Assembly (NCBI GenBank): GCA_964517675.1
Contig: CAZFEL010000001.1
Coordinates: 1 to 64,000, forward strand
Reading direction: 5' to 3'
Origin: Asbonarchaeum sp964517675
GTDB taxonomy: Archaea > Nanohalarchaeota > Nanosalinia > Nanosalinales > Nanoanaerosalinaceae
DNA: 64,000 nt
Below, piece after piece: positions 57,833-64,000 of the stretch (position 1 is its first letter; each line of letters opens with the position of its first letter). The notes under the pieces were generated by a model that did no database searches, had not been told where the DNA came from, and worked only from the letters and a program-made list of their open reading frames with translations. The position numbers were made by a program, and so were the translations under genes.

Positions 57833-58363
57833 TCACGCCTGGTCCCCGTTGACAGTCCCGTAGTAGATCAGGTCGACATAGCTCCCGTCAAGATAGGCGT
57901 GATCGCGGAACCGTCCTTCCTGCTCGAAGCCGACCTTCTCGAACAGACGCTGTGAAGCCTCGTTGCCCTCGTGGGCCCGGGCGTACAGCTTGTGGTAGTT
58001 GAGCTGGTCGAAGGCATACGTGACGAACAGCTCCATCGCCTCGGTCCCATATCCTTCCCCGTGGTACTCCGGGTGGATCCAGATCCCGAGGCGCCCGATC
58101 CGCTCTGGTTCATTTTCCTGTGGCTCGAGGCCCACGACACCCATCGGGTCGCCGTTTTCACAGATGAGAAGCTGGACAGAATCACCGCTACAGATCACCT
58201 CCTCGAAGAACTGCCGCTCGTCCTCGAGGTTCTTCGGCTCGGGGTTGCCCACGTCCACGCGGACATCAGGATGGTTGATCCCGTCGCGGAGGAACGGGAC
58301 ATCATCCTCCTCGATCGTGCACAGCTCGATGCGGTCGCCGTCGATGAACGTCGCTCCAGGCAT
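57833..58363 (-). CDS. RimJ/RimL-type GNAT acetyltransferase
   Basis: 176 residues: RIELCTIEEDDVPFLRDGIN start, MGVVGLEPQENEPERIGRLG, WIHPEYHGEGYGTEAMELFV (acetyl-CoA loop), ARAHEGNEASQRLFEKVGFE and the Gly-rich end. Similar proteins acetylate N-termini or small metabolites. ATG 58363 is 30 nt from TTTAAGG/ATTTAAGG (58388-58396, minus strand). Confidence 0.87.
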   Translation of the reverse strand: MPGATFIDGDRIELCTIEEDDVPFLRDGINHPDVRVDVGNPEPKNLEDERQFFEEVICSGDSVQLLICENGDPMGVVGLEPQENEPERIGRLGIWIHPEYHGEGYGTEAMELFVTYAFDQLNYHKLYARAHEGNEASQRLFEKVGFEQEGRFRDHAYLDGSYVDLIYYGTVNGDQA

Positions 58364-58411
58364 GGGGCAGGATTGTCAGAACACAGCCTTAAATCTGGTC
58401 CCGCACCAGCC

Positions 58412-59005
58412 TCAGCCAGGCAGCATGATGTTGATGGCCGCCACGACCAGTCCTGCAAGACCCATCCTGACACCGGCGATGTACCACGTCCGGCCCGATA
58501 TGTTACCCATGTACGCTCCAAAGATGAACAGGTTCCCGACACCGATCAGGACCGACAGGATCGTCGCCGTCAGCATCGATATGAACACATCGACGAACAG
58601 GAACGGCACGACCGGTGACATGATCCCTATGATCGGGCCGATGCCACTCATGATGGCATTGATGACACGGGCCTCCCGCATCTGGGTCATCAGCTCGGAA
58701 TCGGTCAGGTCACGGAGCATCGCATCCTCCTTGTCGTGGAGCTCAGCGAGCTTCTCGGCCTTCTCGATCTCCCAGACCGACCAGACACCGGAGGTGGCGA
58801 GCCCGACAGCAGCACCCACACCGACCTTGAACACCGTCAGCCCGCCCTCGACACCTGAGAGAAAGGATCCTACAGTGATACCGATGCTCGTCAGCGTTCC
58901 ATCGAAGCCGTTCGAGATGAAATACCGGCGGGAGATCGACTTGACGTCCTCCTGCCGCATCACGTCCATGTACTCCCCGAACCGCTTCCTGATGGTCCCC
59001 AGCAT
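58412..59005 (-). CDS. VIT1/CCC1-family membrane transporter
   Basis: 197 residues with five membrane helices, the first carrying FISNGFDGTLTSIGITVGSF (the GxxDG(L/T) signature of VIT/CCC1). A cytoplasmic helical loop (ELHDKEDAMLRDLTDSELM) takes the place of the metal-binding loop. It probably moves Fe2+ or Mn2+. It starts 3 nt after the stop of the small membrane-protein gene at 59009-59341. Confidence 0.82.
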   Translation of the reverse strand: MLGTIRKRFGEYMDVMRQEDVKSISRRYFISNGFDGTLTSIGITVGSFLSGVEGGLTVFKVGVGAAVGLATSGVWSVWEIEKAEKLAELHDKEDAMLRDLTDSELMTQMREARVINAIMSGIGPIIGIMSPVVPFLFVDVFISMLTATILSVLIGVGNLFIFGAYMGNISGRTWYIAGVRMGLAGLVVAAINIMLPG

Positions 59006-59008
59006 GAT

Positions 59009-59341
59009 CTAGACCTCCAGGCGTTCACCCGGCCCGGGCGTGTAACCATCGTCCTCCTCCATGTAGATCGTCCTGTAGATGAGATACGACAGCGCCGATC
59101 CTGCAAGGAGTATCCCTGCATACGCCACAGGCTCTGCCTGCAGCAGCGGAACATCGTAGATGCCAGAATGAGTCACCGCGACCACTGCGACCGACAGGAA
59201 AAGCGGGAACACCGTCACGATCGCCTGGATCGGGGAGATGACGTACCGCTGTGCTATCCCCGGTCCTACCGGATCGCTGAAGGTCTCGGCCATCTCATTG
59301 ACGTCCTCGGCCACCTCCGTGATATCCTCCTCGTCGGTCAT
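59009..59341 (-). CDS. Small two-helix membrane protein upstream of the VIT1-like gene
   Basis: 110 residues: an acidic N-terminal helix (TDEEDITEVAEDVNEMAETF) and two membrane helices (IQAIVTVFPLFLSVAVVAVT; VAYAGILLAGSALSYLIYRT). Possibly an accessory subunit of the transporter encoded next. ATG 59341 is 27 nt from GATTAAGG (59363-59370, minus strand). Confidence 0.65.
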   Translation of the reverse strand: MTDEEDITEVAEDVNEMAETFSDPVGPGIAQRYVISPIQAIVTVFPLFLSVAVVAVTHSGIYDVPLLQAEPVAYAGILLAGSALSYLIYRTIYMEEDDGYTPGPGERLEV

Positions 59342-59382
59342 CGTCTCACACTGGGCCACGGGCCTTAATCATGTTTGCCCTA

Positions 59383-59745
59383 TCAGGCCTGCGGTTCGAC
59401 AATCTCGAACTCCTGACCCTGCTCCATCTCCATCCGTTCACGGCACCGCGGGCACCGCGGATCATCACGATATGCCTGCTGTCGGATGCTCCGACGGTAG
59501 CCACAGCCACAGGCAAAGACAGGCTCCACCGTCTCGACCTCCACGGCCGTGTCCTCGAAATAGGTCCCTCGAGAGAACCGCTCAAAGATCCGACAGAACG
59601 TCTCCGGATCTGCCCGGGCCTCCCCGAGACGGAACCGGACGTGGCCGTTACAATCACGCCTTCTGAGCTCCTCAAGAGCCTGCATCGCAAGATCAGCTTC
59701 CTTCGTTGTCACCACAGTTCCGTACACCAGAACGTATACCCGCAC
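59383..59745 (-). CDS. HypA-like zinc-ribbon protein
   Basis: About 120 residues. The C-terminus has FACGCGYRRSIRQQ and DPRCPRCRERMEME, a four-Cys zinc ribbon as in HypA/HybF, and the N-terminal half (VTTKEADLAMQALEELRRRD; VRFRLGEARADPETFCRIFE) follows the HypA beta-alpha layout. No hydrogenase gene is seen, so the role may differ from Ni insertion. The start is uncertain: GTG 59745 is taken, with a TATA-like TTAAAAAG box at 59758-59765; GTG 59727 is an alternative. Confidence 0.6.
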   Translation of the reverse strand: MRVYVLVYGTVVTTKEADLAMQALEELRRRDCNGHVRFRLGEARADPETFCRIFERFSRGTYFEDTAVEVETVEPVFACGCGYRRSIRQQAYRDDPRCPRCRERMEMEQGQEFEIVEPQA

Positions 59746-59761
59746 CGCCCATCCCAGCTTT

Positions 59762-60118
59762 TTAACCTTTGTCCCTGACCCTGAAACACTGCGTCGAGAC
59801 CTCCAGGACCTGCTGGTAGGTCGTGAACGTGCCCTCGACAGCCACTCGCTCCCCAACGGAGACGTTCTCGCGGCGGTTGAAAAGCGAGCAGTACACCAGG
59901 AGGCGGCCATCGTCACCGCCAAGGGCGAACCGGAGGTACCTGATCCCGGAACGGTTCGAAAAGCCTATCACCTCCGTTACATTGCCCTCCACGAGCACCT
60001 CCTGTCCCGTCGGTCGCTGCTCGAGTGCTTCATCGACCGTGTACCTGTCGTACCGCGTCCGTGCATCACCGAAGACGCCAGCAACCACCACGATCGATGC
60101 GAAAACGACGACAAGCAT
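59762..60118 (-). CDS. Membrane-anchored OB-fold protein
   Basis: 118 residues: an N-terminal membrane helix (MLVVVFASIVVVAGVFG) and an OB-fold-like domain (GQEVLVEGNVTEVIGFSNRS, RLLVYCSLFNRRENVSVGER, VAVEGTFTTYQQVLEVSTQC) facing out. ATG 60118 is preferred with GGTGAGG 6 nt upstream, just after the hydrolase stop; a GTG at 60130 overlapping that stop is an alternative. OB domains of this kind appear in exported archaeal proteins of unknown role. Confidence 0.6.
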   Translation of the reverse strand: MLVVVFASIVVVAGVFGDARTRYDRYTVDEALEQRPTGQEVLVEGNVTEVIGFSNRSGIRYLRFALGGDDGRLLVYCSLFNRRENVSVGERVAVEGTFTTYQQVLEVSTQCFRVRDKG

Positions 60119-60126
60119 CCCGAACC

Positions 60127-60558
60127 TCACCGTCTCCTCATCCACCCCAGCCACCTCCAGCGACACCGCCACAGCCAGGCCATCGCGAGCGAGGCCGCAC
60201 CAACGCCCAGATTACTCGGAAGCGAGGCCGCCGTCGTCAGCGTCAGGGAAAGCTCCGTCCGCAGCGGGTACAGCCACATGATCCCCGACGGCGTCAGCGT
60301 GTCCAGGGCCAGGTGGGAGAGCCAGCCCGCCGCGACAGCATAGGCAGAGGCCCTCCTGTCCGTCAGCCCGAAGACGATCACACCGACGACAGCAGCCGCG
60401 ACCGGCGTGTGCAGGATACCCCGGTGGACGAACGGGAACGAGAAATTGAACAAGGCATCCGTATCCGGTAGCAGGGCAGCGATCGTCCCCGTCACCACCG
60501 GCAGCCGCCCGATATAACACAGCGCAAAGGCAAACAGCACATGGGCCGTCCCGTACAT
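60127..60558 (-). CDS. Membrane-bound metal-dependent hydrolase, YdjM type
   Basis: 143 residues, four membrane helices with metal-binding motifs: ALLPDTDALF, FPFVHRGILHTPVAAA (HRGxxHT) and GWLSHLALDTLTPSGIMWLY (HLxxD..TPxG). These are diagnostic of the LexA-induced YdjM/DUF457 family; biochemical role unproven. ATG 60558 is 28 nt from GGTTATAGGG (60582-60591, minus strand). First gene of a pair with the OB-fold protein. Confidence 0.85.
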   Translation of the reverse strand: MYGTAHVLFAFALCYIGRLPVVTGTIAALLPDTDALFNFSFPFVHRGILHTPVAAAVVGVIVFGLTDRRASAYAVAAGWLSHLALDTLTPSGIMWLYPLRTELSLTLTTAASLPSNLGVGAASLAMAWLWRCRWRWLGWMRRR

Positions 60559-60625
60559 GGGTCGACGGTTCGGTCCAGAGCCCTATAACCGGGTCGGCCG
60601 ATTCCAGACAGCCCCAGGGGTGGAA

Positions 60626-61300
60626 CTAGTCTAGCTCCTTGACGACCTCAGTCCCGGAATGGGTGTGATCCAGCGTCCGGAGCAGCTCCCCGTCCTCGAG
60701 CCCGTTGACGATGACCGTCCGGATCGTCGACCGGTCCAGGATCTTACACGCCGTCAGGTCCATCAGGGCATAGCTCCCGGCCGCGACCTCCTTCTGGGCG
60801 ACCATGTCAAGCAGCTGGGAGTAGCTGATCTGCTCGTACTTCTCAGCATCGCCCTCGTCGGGGTCGCTATCATAGATGCCGTCCACGTCGGTCATGTTGA
60901 CCATCATGTCGGCCTCGATCAGCTCCGCAGCAAGTGCCGCAACAGCATCGGTCGAGTGACCCGGCTCCGTGCCGCCCATCACGATGAAATCGGAGTACTC
61001 CACCGCCTCAACGACAGAATCCAGCGTCGTCGGGATCGTCGGGTGCGCATCATCGAAGTACGTCTTCAGCACCGAGGCGTTCAGCCGCGTGGCCTGGATA
61101 CCGACCAGGTCAAGTTCCGCCTGCGAGGCCTTCTGCGATGAGGCCGTGATGTGGGACTTCAGCGATCCAGCACCTACCACGATGATGAGCTTGTCCACCT
61201 GGTCCTTGAACTCCCGTATCTCGTTTACCTTGTCCTCGAGATCGTCGAGGACCTCCGTGAAGACGGAGCCACCGAGCGAGACAACAACGTTCGTTCCCAT
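60626..61300 (-). CDS. pyrH: UMP kinase, archaeal type
   Basis: 224 residues of the amino-acid-kinase fold: VVSLGGSVFTE (phosphate loop), IIVVGAGSLKSHI, GIQATRLNASVL, FIVMGGTEPGHSTDAVAALA and NMTDVDGIYDSDP (nucleotide site). Matches archaeal UMPK, which is about 225 residues. It phosphorylates UMP to UDP. Promoter TTAAATAGG (61370-61378) gives a leader of roughly 45 nt, with a GGTG-like site before the ATG. Confidence 0.93.
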   Translation of the reverse strand: MGTNVVVSLGGSVFTEVLDDLEDKVNEIREFKDQVDKLIIVVGAGSLKSHITASSQKASQAELDLVGIQATRLNASVLKTYFDDAHPTIPTTLDSVVEAVEYSDFIVMGGTEPGHSTDAVAALAAELIEADMMVNMTDVDGIYDSDPDEGDAEKYEQISYSQLLDMVAQKEVAAGSYALMDLTACKILDRSTIRTVIVNGLEDGELLRTLDHTHSGTEVVKELD

Positions 61301-61384
61301 CTATGACACCACATCGGGGGTACCGATCAAGCTCCTGTCAGAAACCATCAACGACTGCCCGTCCGGACGTTAAATAGGTTCCGG

Positions 61385-62356
61385 TCAGAGCAGGTCCGAC
61401 TCCATGACGGCGTTGTTCTCGACATCGCCCGGCTCAGCAGCCACGTCCTCGACCGCCTCCAAGAACCTATCGACGAAGACATCGGGCCCAGGCAGATTGG
61501 ACAGGACGATGCCCGTCCCCTTCGACTTAGACAGGGGCTTGCCGTTGTCCGAGACGATCAGCGGCGACATGAAGTAATGCGGCACCTTGCCGTTTGCGAT
61601 CCGGGTGATCTCCTCGACCTTGTGGATCTTCGAGGTCTTCTGGCCCTTCGTCGCCCCTGCATAGTCCCCGCCGAAGACGTGGACTGCCGTCTCCCGGCTC
61701 GAGGTATCCCGTATCGGATCGACCAGGTAGTAGATCCCCATCAGGCCGTCACCGGACAGGGGCATCTCGTGGAAACCGTGATCACAGTCTCGGGCCCAGC
61801 ACGGCCAGACCAGAGAATCAGACGCAGGAGCATACGAGGCACCTTTCGCCGGCGAGAACCCACAGTCACATACAGGTGTGAACGGGCTCACCCAGCGGCG
61901 CCGGAAGCCACCCTCCCAGACAGCATCGAACTCCGTCATCCGCTCCAGCAGGCGACGGGCCGCATCGCGGAACGCTGGCTCTTTCTGGAGCTCCGACATC
62001 ATCGATAGCTCTGCATCGATCCCTGCCGCATCGACGATCGCCTCGATGTACGGTCTGGCGAGGTCGAACCGGTGCTCCGCCAGGTTATCATGACAGCCCT
62101 CCAGGTCCTCGCGGGCGAAAAACTGCTTCATCACCTGCTTGTTGTCCTCCCGGACGTGCTCGTGGGTATGGGCGCCCCAGTCCGTATCGCAGCACGTCAC
62201 CTGGAGCTTCCGGTCGTACCGGTCTGCCAGGACGGCCGCCGTCCCGATCGAGACGAGGTTGCCAACGTGGAGCTCGCCCGATGGTCGGAAACCGACCTCG
62301 ACAGCACCGCTTTCCTCCAGCCCTGCATCGAGCTGGTCGAATCCCGTCGCTCGCAT
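61385..62356 (-). CDS. Class I aminoacyl-tRNA synthetase-like protein, short (LysRS-I-like core)
   Basis: 323 residues. FRPSGELHVGN carries an HIGH-type motif (HVGN), and GKPLSKSKGTGI the KMSKS-type loop; between them lie CDCGFSPAKG ... PCWARDCDHG, a possible zinc knuckle, and VHVFGGDYAG. By eye the nearest family is class I lysyl-tRNA synthetase, but those are about 500 residues and have a C-terminal helical anticodon-binding domain that is missing here. It may be a stand-alone catalytic core or a paralogue with another substrate. It shares a TATA-like box (62382-62389) with the divergent dcd gene. Confidence 0.6.
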   Translation of the reverse strand: MRATGFDQLDAGLEESGAVEVGFRPSGELHVGNLVSIGTAAVLADRYDRKLQVTCCDTDWGAHTHEHVREDNKQVMKQFFAREDLEGCHDNLAEHRFDLARPYIEAIVDAAGIDAELSMMSELQKEPAFRDAARRLLERMTEFDAVWEGGFRRRWVSPFTPVCDCGFSPAKGASYAPASDSLVWPCWARDCDHGFHEMPLSGDGLMGIYYLVDPIRDTSSRETAVHVFGGDYAGATKGQKTSKIHKVEEITRIANGKVPHYFMSPLIVSDNGKPLSKSKGTGIVLSNLPGPDVFVDRFLEAVEDVAAEPGDVENNAVMESDLL

Positions 62357-62409
62357 GAGGCGTCTTGGTGCGGTCAACAGTGAAAAATGTTCCCCGGCAA
62401 GACGGCATC

Positions 62410-62922
62410 ATGTCGATACTCACCCGGGACGCGATCCTCGAGGAACTGGACAGCGGCCGCCTGACCATCGAACCCTTCGACAGGGACCAGATCGGGCCCG
62501 CATCCATCGACCTCACACTCGACAGCGAGTTCAGGGTCTACAACGAGGTACAGGAGGTCGTCCCGGTCGATGAGGACGCCGACACCGAGGACCTGACCCG
62601 GGTTATCAACGTCGAGGACTCCATCCTCCTCAAACCCGGGCAGACGATGCACGGCATCACGAAGGAACGCATCGACCTGCCGGACGATCTCTGCGGGTGG
62701 ATCGAAGGCCGATCGCGGTTCGCCCGGCTCGGTCTGCTCGTCCACATCACCGCCGGTTTCATCCAGCCCGGGACCTCGAACCAGACCGTCCTCGAGATCG
62801 GCAACGTCTCACCGGTCCCTCTCGAGCTCAAGCCCGGCACGAAGATCTGCCAGATCGTCCTCCAGCGGACAGAGGGCGAGGCAAGCTATGGCGGCCGATA
62901 TGCCGACCAGAAAGCACCGTAG
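62410..62922 (+). CDS. dcd: dCTP deaminase
   Basis: 170 residues: GPASIDLTLDSEFRVY, WIEGRSRFARLGLLVHITAG (the catalytic GRSxxARLG...H.TAG block), FIQPGTSNQTVLEIGNVSPV and LKPGTKICQIVLQRTEGEA. It converts dCTP to dUTP (or dUMP in bifunctional archaeal forms); with dUTPase at 27949 it feeds dTMP synthesis. ATG 62410 is 25 nt from the shared box GAAAAATG. Confidence 0.92.
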   Translation: MSILTRDAILEELDSGRLTIEPFDRDQIGPASIDLTLDSEFRVYNEVQEVVPVDEDADTEDLTRVINVEDSILLKPGQTMHGITKERIDLPDDLCGWIEGRSRFARLGLLVHITAGFIQPGTSNQTVLEIGNVSPVPLELKPGTKICQIVLQRTEGEASYGGRYADQKAP

Positions 62923-62960
62923 CCCAACCGATTTATACCGGCCCGCCGTACAGTCACACC

Positions 62961-63755
62961 ATGGACCGACTCGAGCACGCCGGGATCACCCGGGACGGCA
63001 GCAGCATCATCCTCGCGTACGACCACGGTATCGAACACGGACCTTCTGATGTCCTCGAGAACCCGAACGGGCCCTCACCGGAGAACGTCTTCGAGACAGC
63101 CCGGAGCGAGGACGTCACCGCACTGGCGGTCCAGAAGGGACTGGCAGAGCAGTACTACCCGAACTACAGCGACGACGTCAACCTCCTCCTCAAGCTCAAC
63201 AGCACCACCAACCTCCACAGCAACCCGTACTTCTCACCGCAGAACTGCTCCGTGGAGCGGGCCGTCGAGCTCGGGGCCGACGCAGTCGGGTACACCCTCT
63301 ATGCCGGCTCACAGCGTGAGGACGAGATGCTCCAGGAGTTCGGCCGCATCCAGGAGAAGGCCCGCGAGCACGACATCCCTGTCGTGATGTGGTCCTACCC
63401 GCGGGGCCCGGACATCGAGGATGACCAAGACCCGGAGGTCATCCAGTACGCCTCACGGCTCGGGCTCGAGCTCGGGGCCGACATGGTCAAGGTCAAGTAT
63501 CCCGGCTCGAGGGAGGCCGCGGCCACCGCCGCCGATCTTGCGGACAGGACGAAGGTCGTCCTCTCCGGTGGCGCCAAGACAGGAGACCGCTCCTTCCTCG
63601 CGACCGTCCACAACGTCACATCGGCGGGTTTCAAAGGTCTGGCTGTCGGACGGAACGTCTGGAAGCGCGATGACCCGGTCACATACCTCGAAGCACTCGG
63701 GGCCATCGTCCACCAGGGCAAAACCGTCGAGGAAGCCGTCAAGAACCTGAAGTGA
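62961..63755 (+). CDS. Class I fructose-bisphosphate aldolase (DhnA type)
   Basis: 264 residues of the archaeal class I aldolase: SIILAYDHGIEHGP, LLLKLNSTTNL, GADAVGYTLYAGS, WSYPRGP, the Schiff-base Lys in GADMVKVKYPGS, and VVLSGGAKTGDRSF plus GLAVGRNVWKRDDP at the phosphate site. It interconverts fructose-1,6-bisphosphate and triose phosphates. TATA-like ATTTATACC (62931-62939) is 27 nt upstream. The pgk gene begins 6 nt after the stop: a glycolytic/gluconeogenic operon. Confidence 0.95.
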   Translation: MDRLEHAGITRDGSSIILAYDHGIEHGPSDVLENPNGPSPENVFETARSEDVTALAVQKGLAEQYYPNYSDDVNLLLKLNSTTNLHSNPYFSPQNCSVERAVELGADAVGYTLYAGSQREDEMLQEFGRIQEKAREHDIPVVMWSYPRGPDIEDDQDPEVIQYASRLGLELGADMVKVKYPGSREAAATAADLADRTKVVLSGGAKTGDRSFLATVHNVTSAGFKGLAVGRNVWKRDDPVTYLEALGAIVHQGKTVEEAVKNLK

Positions 63756-63761
63756 TACCGA

Positions 63762-64000
63762 TGCGGACACTCGATGACATCGATCTCAAGGGCACGACGG
63801 TCCTGCTGCGGTCCGATCTCAACCTCTCACTCGATGAAGGCAGCCCCGTCCCGGACCTACGATTCCGTACCTACATGGAGACCCTCGAGGAAGTAACTGA
63901 ACGCGGTGCCAGGACCATCGTCATGGCACACCAGGGCAGACCCGGGAGGGACGATTTCACCTCCCTCAAGAACCATGCGGAGCTCATAGCAGACCACATC
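63762..64000 (+). CDS. pgk: Phosphoglycerate kinase, N-terminal part (runs off the window)
   Basis: The first 79 codons of a Pgk: TVLLRSDLNLSLDEGSPVPD (RxDxN motif), LRFRTYMETLEEVTERGART (the R.R..P-type substrate region with archaeal spacing), and VMAHQGRPGRDDFTSLKNHA (HxGRP). It transfers phosphate from 1,3-bisphosphoglycerate to ADP. Only about a fifth of the gene is inside the window. Co-transcribed with the aldolase. Confidence 0.93.

Overview
The window is archaeal and looks halophilic. Almost every protein is rich in Asp and Glu. Most genes have an archaeal TATA-like box (TTTAAA, TTTATA or TATTTCAA type) centred about 27 nt before the start codon, which implies mostly leaderless mRNAs; internal operon genes instead carry GGTGA-type ribosome sites. 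Information and metabolic genes are archaeal in type: HerA, TruD, Pth2, archaeal UMP kinase, DhnA-type class I aldolase, archaeal phosphoglycerate kinase, CDP-archaeol synthase and archaetidylserine synthase. The S-layer protein is of the Methanococcus/DPANN kind rather than the haloarchaeal csg kind, and many genes are small DPANN-style membrane, thioredoxin-like and coiled-coil proteins. A halophilic DPANN lineage (Nanohaloarchaeota-like) is my best guess; this is inference, since no rRNA is present.

Layout. 1-2135 holds two HEPN/MNT toxin-antitoxin pairs downstream of the S-layer gene (2180-5047). Each pair is followed by a near-identical copy of the S-layer gene's own 3' end, so the locus looks like a cassette array that may continue beyond the left edge. 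5048-5711 is the multi-promoter leader of the S-layer gene, next to two winged-helix regulators. 6.3-14.5 kb is a run of small acidic hypothetical proteins and winged-helix proteins, an intron-bearing tRNA-Asn, a truncated MgtC/DUF4010 protein, a metallopeptidase, an SDR enzyme and a TraB-like protein. 14.5-28.4 kb carries ndk, herA, a structured non-coding RNA, tRNA-Val, pth2, truD, a GT2 glycosyltransferase, redox and membrane-anchored regulatory proteins, an 849-residue surface protein fusing cell-wall-binding, coiled-coil and cupredoxin-like parts, and dUTPase. 28.4-48 kb has tRNA-Thr with a 227-nt intron, membrane proteins, a GT-C glycosyltransferase, tRNA-Leu(CAG) behind a 58-bp repeat array, DoxX/MauE, pterin dehydratase, an SPFH protein, M29 aminopeptidase and lipid head-group genes. 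48-64 kb has a DsbA-like protein, CorA, a split lipoate ligase plus a second LplA paralogue, a Na+/Ca2+ exchanger, a HAD phosphatase and class II aldolase, tRNA-Leu(TAG), a VIT1-like transporter, UMP kinase, a short class I synthetase-like protein, dCTP deaminase, and the fba-pgk pair running off the right end.

The most unusual signals are (i) the toxin-antitoxin cassettes separated by S-layer 3'-end repeats; (ii) partial copies of tRNA genes beside four of the five tRNA loci (5' parts upstream of Val and Leu-CAG, 3' parts downstream of Val, Thr and Leu-TAG), the 3' parts typically preceded by a short perfect hairpin; and (iii) a 100-nt RNA with its own promoter that folds as a four-way junction of three 9-bp hairpins. 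No CRISPR array, transposase, integrase or rRNA was seen. Several genes are broken (MinD, an HD-domain protein, a two-domain HEPN-like gene, an antiporter fragment); these may be real decay or sequence errors.
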